54,258 nucleotides of DNA from a virus, in IMG/VR virus record IMGVR_UViG_3300034110_001257, positions 1 to 54,258 of that record. One strand, given 5' to 3'. Each line of letters starts with the position of its first letter. Position 1 is the first letter of the stretch. The notes beneath the pieces are model-generated. The model saw only the letters and a list, made by a program, of their open reading frames with translations, was not told the DNA's origin and searched no databases. A program made the translations under genes and the position numbers. Positions 5,976-15,849 of the stretch are shown here, in pieces.

Positions 5976-8900
5976 CGTTTGGTTCCCATTGCATAGAGGG
6001 TATGGTTTTTAACGCTCACACCCGAGTTTTCCCCCCACCACTTCACGGTGATGACGAAGTAACCCGGTCCTACACCGATTGAGCCCATTAGGTTGGGGAA
6101 GCCATCAGCCCAATCCCCGCCACCCTCAGCGATTACCAGGCCATTTAATTCCATCCGGAACTGGTACTTACGGATACCGCCGCCAAATCCTTGATAGCAG
6201 CTGTACTGCGCCGTGATGTAACCCGCCTCATCCATCTGCACACCAATGGCAATCAAGTCTCGCCATTGCCCTTCACCGGCACCGTACACGACCCCTGCGC
6301 TGGACGCAGAAACCGGAACCGTGACCGCATTGCCACGGATGCGCAGGGTGTCGATCTCCGCAACCCCTATCTTTGCTGACGTGATCGCGGCATTGGCGAT
6401 TTTGGCATTCGTGATGCTTGCGTCACGAATGAACGCATCGTTCATGAACACCTGGCCGCCCTGAATCGCGAACGGACTGACGTAACCATTGCCGGCGGCG
6501 TTGATTACCGCGAACTGGTCCGCCAGAACGGCCACTACCGACTGCAGCACACCACTCTGGTTCTGGATGCCGACCCCAATCCCGCCGAGGGCATACACTC
6601 CGTTTTGGGTAACTGCCACCTTGACCGAATACTGAGCGTTGACCCGATTATTCAATCCGGTCTGCGCCGTACTGATCTGCTGCACCGAAGCATTGGTAGT
6701 ACCCAAAGACGACTGCGTGGTTTGAATCTGCTGGCTAAGTGCGTCGTCAGCATTGGCCCGCGCCGTGGCTTCGTTCTGAATCGCCGCGTTGGCATCGCCC
6801 ACCGACGTGTACAACCCGTCGATGCGCTGTGTCTCTGCAGTGAGCTTGCCGCCTTGCTGCGTGACAGTAGCGGTGAGGCTGCTGACGGCGCTGGCATTCG
6901 ACGCTTCGGCATCAGAAACCCTGCGCGCCGCGATGTTGCACCACAGCGTCCGCCCGGTGCCGTCCGATGGTTCCAGGCGAGTGACGAAGCGGGCCGAGAC
7001 GGCGCCTGCCGGCGCAGTGATGCGGCCTGTGTAGGTCTTGAACGTATTCAGTCCTGCGGGCAGTGCAAACGCATCGAGGTAGCTGATGCTTGCCCCAGCT
7101 TTGTCGAAGAACTGCATCTGGAAGCGCGCTATCTGTCCAGTGGACATGTAGCCAGCCCAAATGTCGGCCGACAGGTCGAACTGCTCGCCGCCCTTGGTCA
7201 ACACTGTGCGTTCAAGGCCGCAGAAGCTGTTGCCATAGAACGTAATCGCCTTGCTGGCCGAAGGGTGCGCCGAGACGCCGACGATTACCGGGCCGGCTGT
7301 CCATGGGTCCGAGACTCCATCCTCGAAAGCCCCCCTCAGGATGAGGTTGTCAGGTTGTTGCCCCATCGAGGCCTTGAGCTGGGTGAGCGATGTCGCTTGG
7401 CTGTTCAGCTGGGCCCCTTGCTGCGAGACCGTGGAGCCCAGGGTCTGCAGAGCCGAAGCATCTGCCTTCGTTGCCACCTGGACGAGCGCCGATTGCGCAG
7501 CTGCAGCCGCGTCAGCAGCTACCTTGTCCGTCACCACCACCCAGGCTGTTCCGTTCCACCGTTTTGGCGTATTGGCGTTACCAGTGGTGTCAATCCACAG
7601 GTTCTGCGTCAGGCGGTCCGCCGCAACCGGCGCGGTCGACTGATACAGTACCTTTCCTTTGGTCCCGGCCGCGTCAGACGCCGCCTGAGCCGCTTGCTGC
7701 GCCGTCGTGACATTGCCGTTGGTAGTGGTGAGGCTGTTTTCCAAAGAGGTGGTCTTGCTCGACACGCTGGCCAGGTCGCTGCCCTGTTGCGTGACCTTGG
7801 AGCTAAGCGAGTCCACAGCCGCTGAAGTCGCCGCCTGCTGAAGCGCCACAACCTGGCCGTTGTCACGCCACCCGGTAGCCCGCGTACCAGCCTCCAGTTG
7901 GTATTGATCCGCCTCGATGAAGCCGCTGGTTGCAGTGGCTCCTCCGTAAACGACCACGGACGGATACACAACATCAGTAGCCGCATCGACGGTGAAGGTG
8001 TGCGTCAAGCGAGTCCACGCCTCACCCGCATCCGTTCTCGAAGATCCCCAGGAAGTGGTGCTGCCGCCAGCTGCGTTCACGCCGTAAACCTGCAGCAGTA
8101 TGCGCAGCCCCGCAGTGCCCCGCATGTACACCGAAGCGGTGTAGGTCTTGCCAGGGGTCACTTTGAACCGCCGTGTTGATTTCACATACACCCGGGCCCA
8201 CGTGCTTGGGCCGAGCCCGGTCACGTCAAGTCTCTGAGCAAGCCCAGGGGCAGCGGTCGACGGTACCAAGCTTGGGACGCGGGTACCGGCGCTGCCGTCA
8301 TACCACCATTCGTCTGCAACCCCAGGCGTTGTGCTCTCCTTCTCGAACGATGAGTTGTACACCAGGTTCTCGCCGCCCACTTCACCGATGCTGTTATTCA
8401 GCTCAGTCAGTTGGTTGGAGGCGCTGGTGATCCCTGATTCATTGGCGCCGACACGCCCAGTAAGCGCCGAGGTAGCCTGGGCGTTGGCGGCAGTGTCAGC
8501 TTTCACCTGAGTCAGCGAGGCATCGATTCGGGTGATGGCCTGGCCGTCCGCGGCGAGCTGCTGCCCCTGTTGCGTGACGTTGTTGGTCAGCGCCTGAACC
8601 GAGGAGGCGTCGGCTTTCGTCGCGACCTGCGACAGCGCGGATTGGGCTGCAGCCGCTGCATCGGTCGCCACCTTGTCAGTCACGGCGACCCAGGCAGTAC
8701 CGCTCCAGCGTTTCGGCGTGTTCGCATTGCTTGTGGTATCGATCCACAGGTTCTGCGCTTGGCGATCCGCCACGGCCGGCGCTGCGGACTGATACAGCAC
8801 CTTCCCCTTCCCGCCTGCCAGATCAGAAGCGGCCTGAGCTGCTTGCTGAACTGCTGTGACATTCTGGTTGGTGGTGCTCAATCCGCCTTGCAGGCTGACG

Positions 8901-11900
8901 ATGGACTGCCCGTGCGAGCTGATCGCGCCTTCATTGTTGGTGGTGCGACTACTCAGGTCCTGGAGCGCTGAAGCCTCAGCCTTGGTCGCCACCTGACTCA
9001 GCGCCGATTGCGCAGCAGCAGCCGCATCCGTGGCCACCTTGTCGGTCACCGCCTGCCACGCCGTGCCAGTCCAGCGCTTCGGCGTGTTGGCATTCCCTGT
9101 CGTGTCGATCCACAGGTTCTGGCTCAGGCGATCCGCCGCAGCCGGCGCGGTCGACTGGTACAGCACCTTGCCCTTGGCGCCGGCCGCGTCGGCAGCGGCC
9201 TGGGCAGCCTGCTGCGCCGTAGCGACGTTGCTGTTGGTAGTGGTCAGGCTGTTCTCCAGGCTGGTGGTCTTGCTCGACACGCTGACCAGATCGGTACCCT
9301 GTTGGGTCACCTTCGAGGCCAGCCCATCCACCGCGCTGGACGTGGCCGCCAGGTTGGCCGCGTCGAGCTGGCCATTGTCCCGCCAGCCGGTGGCGGTCGA
9401 CCCGCCCTCCAGCTGCACCCTGTCTACCTCAACAAAGCCGCTACCGACTGTCGTGCTGCCATATACCACTGCAGCAACGTACACCGCCTCCGTGTCCGAT
9501 TGCGGTGTAAAGGTCACACTCAGGCGCTGCCAGTCCCCGGTTGCATCGGCCCGGGTTGGCCCCCAGTTGGTCGAAGCACTACCCGCTGCGTTAACTCCGT
9601 ACACCTGCGGCCGAACCTGCAGGCCTGCCGTGGCGCGCAGATACAGCGATGCGGTGTAAGCGGTGCCCACTTTGACCTTCACCCGCTTGTCCGACTTCGA
9701 GTAGATGCGGAACCAGGCGGTGGTGGTCAATCCGTCAATCACGGCACGTTGCGCCAGCCCTGAAGCCATCGAGGACGCCACCAGGCTCATCACCCGGGCG
9801 TCGCCCGTGCCGTCATACCACCAACCCTCGGCGACCCCGGGTGTGTCGCTGACCTTCTCGAACGACGGATTGAAGATCAGGTTTTCGCCCCCCGCCTCGC
9901 CCAAGCTGTTGCCCAGCTGCACGACCTGACCGGACACGCTGATCAGGTTGTTTTCGCTGGCAGTGACGCGCCCTGACAGCCCTGCGGTAGCGGAGGCGTT
10001 CGCCGCGACATCCCCTTTCACCTGATTCAACGAGGTGTCGATTCGGGTGATCGCCTGGCCATCGGCGGTGATCTGCTGGCCATGCTGCGAGACCGTGGAG
10101 TCCAGCGTTTGCAGCGCCGAGGCGTCCGCCTTCAGCGCCACCTGGGTGAGCGCCGATTGCGCCGCTGAAGCCGCATCCGTGGCCACCTTGTCCGTCACCG
10201 CCGCCCAGGCTGTTCCGTTCCACCGCTTCGGCGTGTTGGCGTTGCCGGTGGTGTCAATCCACAGGTTCTGAGCCAGGCGATCCGCTGCAGCCGGCGCGGT
10301 CGTCTGGTAAAGCACCTTGCCCTTGGCGCCAGCAGCATCGGCAGCAGCTTGGGCAGCCTGCTGCGCCGTAGCGACGTTGCCGTTGGTGGTGGTCAGGCTG
10401 TTTTCCAGTGAGGTGGTCTTGCTCGACACGCTGGCCAGGTCGGCGCCCTGTTGGGTCACCTTGGCAGACATGGCATCGACAGCGGCCGCTGTGGCCGCCT
10501 GGTTACCGGCCTCGACCTGTCCATTGTCACGCCAACCGCTTGCTTGGGAACCCTCCTCCAGCTGGTACTGGTCAACCTCGATAAACCCGGCCGTGACCCC
10601 GGCCCCACCATAGACAACCGCCGCTGGCCAGACGTCGACGGTCTGGTCGGTGGCGGTGAAGGTCACCGATACGCGTTGCCATGTCTCGGCAGCATCGTAA
10701 CGCGTGCCCGCCCACGAAATACCGTTGGCCCCCGCAGCATCTCGGCTATAGACCTGCGCCAAAATCCGCAGCCCTGCGGTGCCCCGCATGTAAACCGAGG
10801 CGGTGTAAACGGCGCCCGGCCGGACTTTGATCGCTTTGAGCGATGCGCGCACGTAAACCCGGGCCCAACCGTTGGTGGGAATGTCGGTGACATCAAGGCG
10901 TTGCGCGACACCCGCAGCCAGCTTCGAGGGGACCAGCGACGGCGCACTGCTACCGACGTTACTCGACCGGTCGTGCCACCATCCCTGGGCAACGCCATTG
11001 TTATCGGTTTGCCGCTCGAACGAGGGGTTGTAGACCAGGTTCTCTCCGCCCATCGTCGGCAGCGCAGCATTGATGCTGAGCAGTGCCTGGCCCTGCGCGG
11101 TGAGGTCTTGCCCCTGCTGGTTGACCAGGTTGCTCAGGGCCTGCACGGTCGCGACTTCGGCCTTCTTGGCCACGCTGTCGGTGAGCGAGACGATGGCAGA
11201 ACTCTGCGAGCTGATCTGCTGGTCTTGTGTGGCGTTCTTACCTTCGGTCGCGGTGACACGGCTGGTGACCTGCTGCAGGGCGGCCGAGGTCGCCTTGCCG
11301 TCCAGGCTGGTCTGCATGCCATCCAGCCGCTGACCTTCGGCCACCAGCTTGCCCTCGGCATCCGAGACGCGCAGGGTCAGGTTGTTCACCACCGTGGCGT
11401 CAGCCTTGGTCTGGGCCAGCGCCAAAGCGCTCGCGGCCGCCGCCGCCGCATCCGTAGCAGCCTTGTCCGTGACCGCCACCCAGGCGCTGCCACTCCAGCG
11501 TTTCGGCGTGTTGGCGTTGCCCGTGGTATCGATCCAGAGATTCTGGGCCAGACGATCGGCAACCGCCGGGGCCGCTGCCTGGATGATCACCTTGCCCTTG
11601 CCACCTGCCAGCGTGTTTGCCGCTTCAGCTGCCTGCTGCGCGGTGGTCACGTTCTGGTTGGTGGTGCTCAGGCTGGTCTGCAAGCCACTGAGCTGCGTGG
11701 CCTGGGCAGTCGTCTTGCCGTCCAGCGTGGTCACGTCGGTTTCGACCTTGGACACACGCGCAGCGGTACCGGCCGCCGTGACGATGGCCTGGCCAACATC
11801 CGTCCAGTACGTCGCGTTTGGCGGTGGGTTGTTCTTCGGTACCGCCTTCAACGCCTGATACAGCTTGCCGTCGGCGCCCAGCACGCCCTGGTTAATGCTG

Positions 11901-14749
11901 TAGGCCTTGTCCTTGTTGTACGGCAGCGAGCCGGCCAGCACGGACACGCTGTTGATCTGCTGCTGCAGGTCTGCCTTGGCAGCATCAACCTCCTGATCAA
12001 CCGCAGCAATCTGCTGTCCGAGTGCAGTTTTGGCGGCCTCGACCTCTTGGTCTACCGCATTGATCTGCAGCTGCAAATCATCCCGCGCGGCCGTCACCGA
12101 GTCATTGACCGACTGGATGGAGGTATTGACCTCGGCAATCTGTTCGTTGAGCTCGTTGCGGACCTCACCAACGCGTTCATTAACCGAGCCGGGTCCATTC
12201 TTGTCGACCAGGTCGATACGGCTGGTCAGTTCTTTGCCCAGTTCGCTCTCGGTGATCTGATCCTTAATCTGCTCAAGAATCGCTCCAGCGTCTGCGCTGG
12301 CCATCCCGGCAACCACCGTCGGTGCTACCGGAAAGAATGGGCCAAGGTTACCGGAACGATCGACCAGGCGAGCCCAGAAATAGAACTGTTGGCCCGCGCG
12401 CAAGCCCTGCATGACGTACTCGTTCTGCGGGTAGGCCAGGTCGGCCAGCTTGGTGGCCTGGTCCAAGTCTGTACCTTCGCTGTACCACAACTCGGTACGC
12501 TGGGTGTCACTGGAGCCAGCAGGGAAGCCCCACTTGATGCCGATGCCGAACAGCAGGCTTTCGGTATCCAGAAAGGTAACGGCCGGCGGCAGGCCTTCCT
12601 TGCCATTCAGCTGAGTCAGGGTCGAGCTTTTCCAGATCGACGTAATCTCGAACGAGCTCACAGCGCGTACGCGTGCAAGGTAGGCACCCGCGTAAATGCC
12701 GACCACGTCTACCGATGTTGCGCCGGTGCGCTGCAGGCGAACCCAGTTGCCGTTGTCCTTGCGCCACTCCACGTCATAGGCGACAGCGCCCTCCACCGCC
12801 GGCCAGGCGATAGTCATCGTGCTGACCGCGATACCCTGGTCGATCATGTGGGCGGACGACAATGTCACGCTTGCCGGGGGCTGCACGGTGGTCACCGGGA
12901 TAACACTAATCGGGCGCTCGTCCAACTTGGCGCCGGTGTCGATCGCCGCGAACTTGCTCGGGTTGAACTCGAGCGCGGTGATCTCGTACTCGCCCTCTTG
13001 GGTGCGCGTTGTTTTCAGCACCCGGAACAGCTGCACCGCCAGGTCGTGGTAATCGATTGCCCACTGCAGTTCCGGCTCGGGCTGCACGCCATACGCGGTG
13101 GTTACCGTCACCGCGCGGCCGGCGACCGACTGCACCGTGCGTGCCTGGGCGGTGCCGTTCGGCAGGTTCAAGATCAGCCGGTCGCCAGCCTTGATCGGCG
13201 TGTCACGGTCCAAGGTCACAACGCGGCCGGCAGCCGCCGAAATCCGGCCGCCGTTTGGACGGCCGGCAACCAGTTCGTCTGCGACGGGAATGACGTAGCC
13301 AGGCAGCGGAATGCGCCCCTCCATGCCGGTCTTGAAAGTGACGGTGCGGTCCTGGCTGTTACTCAGCAGCGCCCACTTGCCGCGACGCTGAGCCTCGGAC
13401 GCTCGAGTGCAGCCGATGGCCGAAATCTCCACCGGACGGTCCCGGTACCGGCGCTGGAGAGCGTTGTCGGTGACCGGGATGACATCGGTGTCGTAGTTGT
13501 TGGCCGGATTGTCGTAGCTGACCAGGGCCCGGCTGTAATGGGTGTTCCGCTCGGCGCCGCCGTACACGAACTCACCGTCGATGACATTGGCCCGGGTGAA
13601 TACGTAGTCGATATCCTGGGCGCGCGGCATGTCTGCCTGCATGAACAGAGAGCCGTGAGCCCAGTACACCATGCCCCGGTAAATCGCCGAGAGGTCGCGC
13701 AGCAAGGTCCAGGCTTCGGCGCGGCCCTGGAGATTCATGTCGCACAGGAAACGCGGCTCCTGATCGCCCTGCCCGTTCGGCACCAGCTGGTCGCAGTACT
13801 GGGCGATGCGGTACATCTCCCACTTGTCGACCATCCACGGCTTGATGCGCTTACCCAGGCCGAAACGATCCTCGACGCACAGGCCGTAGGTCACAAAGGC
13901 CGGATTGTTGGTCCAGGCCTGCTTGAAGGTGCCATCCCATACGCCGGTATATGTGCGTGCAACGGGATCGTAGTTGGTCGGCACCGGCCAGCGCTTGGCC
14001 TTGCACTTCACGGTTACCGCAGGGATGTTCTGGAACTGCTGGGCGTCAAACTCGATGTACAACAGTGCAGTGTTCGGGTAGCGCAGTTTCTGGTCGATGA
14101 TCTCGGTGTAGCCAGCGATGGTCATCGTGTCGGCCACGGTGCCGCTGTTGGCATTCGGAGTGATACGGCGCACGCGCAGCATCCAGCCGGAGGTTGCTTT
14201 GGGCAGGTTCACGCGCACCGAGCGCTGGTAGCCGTTAGTGGTCTTGCCGTCCACCGCCCCCAGGTGCGCCTCGACGTAGGCGCCACCATCGGTGGCGATA
14301 TCGATGGCGTACTCAATGCGGTAGCCGTTCGTATTGCCACTGCTGTCCTGCTGCGCCAGGCGCGGCCAGACCATTCGCACGCGCACAGCCGAGAGCTGGG
14401 TGTTGCTCAGGGCACGGGCAAATGGATTGTCGCTGCGCAGCTCGACATTGACGGTGGTCTCGTTCTCGATGGCAGGAATGCCTTGGATGTAGTCCTGCTC
14501 GACCGAGCCTGAGCGCCACTCCCACCGCACCCCAGGGAAATTCACGCTGCCGCTGGCATCCATGATCGGGGTGTTATCAAGGTAGATGTCACGATCCGTC
14601 GGCTCACCGTCGAACTCACCCTCCCCCACCGCAATCAGAATCTTGCCGATGTTGGTCGACTGCAGGCTATCGGGCGCCTCTACAGGCGTTTTCGGCTTGC
14701 TGCTGCCGCCCTTGGCGCCAGTGATATCCACGTGATCTGCTGGACCCAT
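5972..14749 (-). CDS. J: Giant tail-tip/host-specificity protein J with repeated binding modules
   Basis: This 2925-residue protein is the central tail tip (lambda gpJ, about 1130 residues) enlarged by repeats. The first about 900 residues are J-like (GKILIAVGEGEFDGEPTD, NGYQRSVRVNLP), including fibronectin III-like segments. A coiled coil follows, then a small aromatic binding-like module (PYNKDKAYSINQGVLG). The middle has five copies of an LWIDTTGNANTPKRW module and three copies of a GGENLVYNPSFE...GWRDNGQ jelly-roll-like module, plus a divergent fourth (DNLILRGAFEDG). The C-terminus resembles DUF1983 of J proteins. GGAGG lies before the MGPADHVDITGAKGG start. It should determine receptor binding; the repeats probably bind surface sugars. 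Confidence 0.9.
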   Translation of the reverse strand: MGPADHVDITGAKGGSSKPKTPVEAPDSLQSTNIGKILIAVGEGEFDGEPTDRDIYLDNTPIMDASGSVNFPGVRWEWRSGSVEQDYIQGIPAIENETTVNVELRSDNPFARALSNTQLSAVRVRMVWPRLAQQDSSGNTNGYRIEYAIDIATDGGAYVEAHLGAVDGKTTNGYQRSVRVNLPKATSGWMLRVRRITPNANSGTVADTMTIAGYTEIIDQKLRYPNTALLYIEFDAQQFQNIPAVTVKCKAKRWPVPTNYDPVARTYTGVWDGTFKQAWTNNPAFVTYGLCVEDRFGLGKRIKPWMVDKWEMYRIAQYCDQLVPNGQGDQEPRFLCDMNLQGRAEAWTLLRDLSAIYRGMVYWAHGSLFMQADMPRAQDIDYVFTRANVIDGEFVYGGAERNTHYSRALVSYDNPANNYDTDVIPVTDNALQRRYRDRPVEISAIGCTRASEAQRRGKWALLSNSQDRTVTFKTGMEGRIPLPGYVIPVADELVAGRPNGGRISAAAGRVVTLDRDTPIKAGDRLILNLPNGTAQARTVQSVAGRAVTVTTAYGVQPEPELQWAIDYHDLAVQLFRVLKTTRTQEGEYEITALEFNPSKFAAIDTGAKLDERPISVIPVTTVQPPASVTLSSAHMIDQGIAVSTMTIAWPAVEGAVAYDVEWRKDNGNWVRLQRTGATSVDVVGIYAGAYLARVRAVSSFEITSIWKSSTLTQLNGKEGLPPAVTFLDTESLLFGIGIKWGFPAGSSDTQRTELWYSEGTDLDQATKLADLAYPQNEYVMQGLRAGQQFYFWARLVDRSGNLGPFFPVAPTVVAGMASADAGAILEQIKDQITESELGKELTSRIDLVDKNGPGSVNERVGEVRNELNEQIAEVNTSIQSVNDSVTAARDDLQLQINAVDQEVEAAKTALGQQIAAVDQEVDAAKADLQQQINSVSVLAGSLPYNKDKAYSINQGVLGADGKLYQALKAVPKNNPPPNATYWTDVGQAIVTAAGTAARVSKVETDVTTLDGKTTAQATQLSGLQTSLSTTNQNVTTAQQAAEAANTLAGGKGKVIIQAAAPAVADRLAQNLWIDTTGNANTPKRWSGSAWVAVTDKAATDAAAAAASALALAQTKADATVVNNLTLRVSDAEGKLVAEGQRLDGMQTSLDGKATSAALQQVTSRVTATEGKNATQDQQISSQSSAIVSLTDSVAKKAEVATVQALSNLVNQQGQDLTAQGQALLSINAALPTMGGENLVYNPSFERQTDNNGVAQGWWHDRSSNVGSSAPSLVPSKLAAGVAQRLDVTDIPTNGWARVYVRASLKAIKVRPGAVYTASVYMRGTAGLRILAQVYSRDAAGANGISWAGTRYDAAETWQRVSVTFTATDQTVDVWPAAVVYGGAGVTAGFIEVDQYQLEEGSQASGWRDNGQVEAGNQAATAAAVDAMSAKVTQQGADLASVSSKTTSLENSLTTTNGNVATAQQAAQAAADAAGAKGKVLYQTTAPAAADRLAQNLWIDTTGNANTPKRWNGTAWAAVTDKVATDAASAAQSALTQVALKADASALQTLDSTVSQHGQQITADGQAITRIDTSLNQVKGDVAANASATAGLSGRVTASENNLISVSGQVVQLGNSLGEAGGENLIFNPSFEKVSDTPGVAEGWWYDGTGDARVMSLVASSMASGLAQRAVIDGLTTTAWFRIYSKSDKRVKVKVGTAYTASLYLRATAGLQVRPQVYGVNAAGSASTNWGPTRADATGDWQRLSVTFTPQSDTEAVYVAAVVYGSTTVGSGFVEVDRVQLEGGSTATGWRDNGQLDAANLAATSSAVDGLASKVTQQGTDLVSVSSKTTSLENSLTTTNSNVATAQQAAQAAADAAGAKGKVLYQSTAPAAADRLSQNLWIDTTGNANTPKRWTGTAWQAVTDKVATDAAAAAQSALSQVATKAEASALQDLSSRTTNNEGAISSHGQSIVSLQGGLSTTNQNVTAVQQAAQAASDLAGGKGKVLYQSAAPAVADRQAQNLWIDTTSNANTPKRWSGTAWVAVTDKVATDAAAAAQSALSQVATKADASSVQALTNNVTQQGQQLAADGQAITRIDASLTQVKADTAANAQATSALTGRVGANESGITSASNQLTELNNSIGEVGGENLVYNSSFEKESTTPGVADEWWYDGSAGTRVPSLVPSTAAPGLAQRLDVTGLGPSTWARVYVKSTRRFKVTPGKTYTASVYMRGTAGLRILLQVYGVNAAGGSTTSWGSSRTDAGEAWTRLTHTFTVDAATDVVYPSVVVYGGATATSGFIEADQYQLEAGTRATGWRDNGQVVALQQAATSAAVDSLSSKVTQQGSDLASVSSKTTSLENSLTTTNGNVTTAQQAAQAASDAAGTKGKVLYQSTAPVAADRLTQNLWIDTTGNANTPKRWNGTAWVVVTDKVAADAAAAAQSALVQVATKADASALQTLGSTVSQQGAQLNSQATSLTQLKASMGQQPDNLILRGAFEDGVSDPWTAGPVIVGVSAHPSASKAITFYGNSFCGLERTVLTKGGEQFDLSADIWAGYMSTGQIARFQMQFFDKAGASISYLDAFALPAGLNTFKTYTGRITAPAGAVSARFVTRLEPSDGTGRTLWCNIAARRVSDAEASNASAVSSLTATVTQQGGKLTAETQRIDGLYTSVGDANAAIQNEATARANADDALSQQIQTTQSSLGTTNASVQQISTAQTGLNNRVNAQYSVKVAVTQNGVYALGGIGVGIQNQSGVLQSVVAVLADQFAVINAAGNGYVSPFAIQGGQVFMNDAFIRDASITNAKIANAAITSAKIGVAEIDTLRIRGNAVTVPVSASSAGVVYGAGEGQWRDLIAIGVQMDEAGYITAQYSCYQGFGGGIRKYQFRMELNGLVIAEGGGDWADGFPNLMGSIGVGPGYFVITVKWWGENSGVSVKNHTLYAMGTKR
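7851..8377 (-). repeat. Jelly-roll-like module C of J
   Basis: The module runs from GENLVYNSSFEKESTTPG to ATGWRDNGQ and keeps the alternating hydrophobic pattern of a carbohydrate-binding beta sandwich. It is the third, most C-terminal full copy. Confidence 0.75.
9361..9893 (-). repeat. Jelly-roll-like module B of J
   Basis: The module runs from GENLIFNPSFEKVSDTPG to ATGWRDNGQ. It shares YTASLYLRATAGLQVRPQVYG and the WRDNGQ end with modules A and C. Confidence 0.75.
10511..11050 (-). repeat. Jelly-roll-like module A of J
   Basis: The module runs from GENLVYNPSFERQTDNNG to ASGWRDNGQ and is the first of three full copies. The spacing to module B is about 1.15 kb, and from B to C about 1.5 kb. 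The larger gap holds an extra LWIDTTGNANTPKRW module. Confidence 0.75.
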
Positions 14750-14763
14750 GCTTTCCTCCGGGC

Positions 14764-14787
14764 AATAAAAAACCGCCCGGAGGCGGT
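14764..14787 (-). terminator. Hairpin/T-tract directly upstream of J RBS
   Basis: Read leftward, ACCGCC-TCCG-GGCGGT is followed by TTTTTATTGCCCGGAGG and the J start codon. It is an intrinsic-terminator shape placed about 15 bases before a start codon. Confidence 0.75.
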
Positions 14788-14805
14788 CTGCTTGCTGAAT
14801 CGGCC

Positions 14806-15402
14806 CTAGGCCTTGTCTTGCGCCTCGATCGAGGCTGAGATGATCGCCCCGCCCCAGCGGCGTTCGCCGATGCAAATCGGGACGGGGTTACCGCTGGCCG
14901 TAGTGTTCTTGGCGCTGCCGAAGGCGTACGACGGCAGGTTTTCAGGGGCGGCGCTCTGGGATAGTCCCTTAGCCTGGGGACTGAGCATCTGGATGACTCC
15001 GCCCAAGGCCAGCGATGCACCGAGAGACTGCCCCCACCCTTGCATCCCAGGAACGAAAAAAGACGCAACGAAGATTATGGTACCAATGATCGTCTGAAGA
15101 AGACCTCCGCGCTTGCTCCCGCCAATGACAGGAACGATGCGAATCTCTTTGGTCCCACGGCGCCCTAAGTCATCGGCGCCCACGTTTCTTCGGTTGCGGA
15201 AGACGGCAAAGCGCACCCCCTGAGCATCAAGCCGTCTGATTTCCTCCACAAATCCGGGGAGAGTTACGCGCAACGCTTTGAATGCCTCCCAGCCCTCTCC
15301 ACTATCCAACTGGCGGCGATGCGCCCGGCCAAATTTCTGGGCCAGCGAGCCGGAAAGCTTGATCGTTGTCATCTGCGCGTAATGCGCTACCGTTGCAGCC
15401 AT
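14806..15402 (-). CDS. Tail assembly protein I
   Basis: The 198-residue product has the lambda gpI arrangement: an N-terminal ubiquitin-like part (TTIKLSGSLAQKFGRAHRRQL) and a Gly-rich hydrophobic middle (LLQTIIGTIIFVASFFVPG). The C-terminus is NPVPICIGERRWGGAIISASIE. GGAGG sits five bases before the MAATVAHYAQ start, preferred over the internal MTTIKLSG. It lies between K and J as in lambda and is needed for tail-tip assembly but absent from the finished tail in lambda. Confidence 0.85.
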   Translation of the reverse strand: MAATVAHYAQMTTIKLSGSLAQKFGRAHRRQLDSGEGWEAFKALRVTLPGFVEEIRRLDAQGVRFAVFRNRRNVGADDLGRRGTKEIRIVPVIGGSKRGGLLQTIIGTIIFVASFFVPGMQGWGQSLGASLALGGVIQMLSPQAKGLSQSAAPENLPSYAFGSAKNTTASGNPVPICIGERRWGGAIISASIEAQDKA

Positions 15403-15414
15403 ACTATCCTCCAG

Positions 15415-15441
15415 GCAATAAAAAACCGCCCGAAGGCGGTT
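15415..15441 (-). terminator. Hairpin/T-tract directly upstream of I RBS
   Basis: Read leftward, AACCGCC-TTCG-GGCGGTT is followed by TTTTTATTGCCTGGAGG and the ATG at 15402. The stable TTCG loop and T-tract make it the strongest terminator-like member of the series. Confidence 0.75.
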
Positions 15442-15457
15442 GATAGGCGGCGCTACG

Positions 15458-15808
15458 TCAAAGGCACGATCTTACTGCGCCCTCTATCGCGGAGCGCCCG
15501 ACACCAGGCATCCATGGAACCCGTTGGTAAAACACGACCAAACTACCTGTGTCTGTCTTCGAGACCTCGAGTAGTTCGTCTGTCAGGTTCATCGCAGCAA
15601 TGACAAGACGGTAGCCATTCTGATTTTCTGACATGGTCGCTTCAGATCGAGCATCCTGCCACTGAGGGAACACACATAGCGCGTACTCCTTGGGTGATTT
15701 CTTGGTAACGGCTGTGGTCGTTGGGGAGTTGCCTTTCAGGTCGCTAGGCGACACGCACCCTGCCAGCAACGCCAGCCCCACTGCACAGATAAGAATTCGA
15801 GTGATCAT
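15458..15808 (-). CDS. Lipoprotein of the tail region, unknown
   Basis: The 116-residue product starts MITRILICAVGLALLAGC, a clear lipoprotein signal with lipobox LAGC. A soluble domain follows (EYALCVFPQWQDARSE...SLVVFYQRVPWMPG). It lies between K and I on the same strand, a place where phages often carry morons. Lambda has Lom-like and Bor-like surface proteins elsewhere, but no homology is seen. Envelope or superinfection role is inference. Confidence 0.7.
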   Translation of the reverse strand: MITRILICAVGLALLAGCVSPSDLKGNSPTTTAVTKKSPKEYALCVFPQWQDARSEATMSENQNGYRLVIAAMNLTDELLEVSKTDTGSLVVFYQRVPWMPGVGRSAIEGAVRSCL

Positions 15809-15849
15809 AGTCCCCACTCAAGAATGGCGCACCTTAGCTTAAGTGGCAT

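Larger units (their letters stand above)
7557..11545 (-). repeat. Five-copy LWIDTTGNANTPKRW module inside J
   Basis: The same protein module (KGKV..Q..AP..ADR..QNLWIDTTGNANTPKRW.G.AW..VTDK) is encoded near 7560-7610, 8700-8760, 9065-9120, 10215-10270 and 11481-11545. Each copy is followed by Ala-rich coiled coil (ATDAAAAAQSAL..VATKADA). Copies 2-5 are much closer to each other than to copy 1, which reads KGKVIIQAAAP, pointing to recent tandem expansion. Confidence 0.85.

Noticed and set aside
6605-7825. A 406-codon plus-strand frame opposite the J C-terminus
   Set aside because: Same antisense effect of a repetitive, GC-biased gene. The frame repeats in step with the J modules.
10451-14512. 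A 1353-codon open frame on the plus strand opposite J
   Set aside because: It mirrors the codon-third-position GC bias of J. Its translation is Arg/His/Gly/Val/Leu-rich without motifs, and there is no ribosome binding site or promoter. J on the other strand has clear homologous domains.
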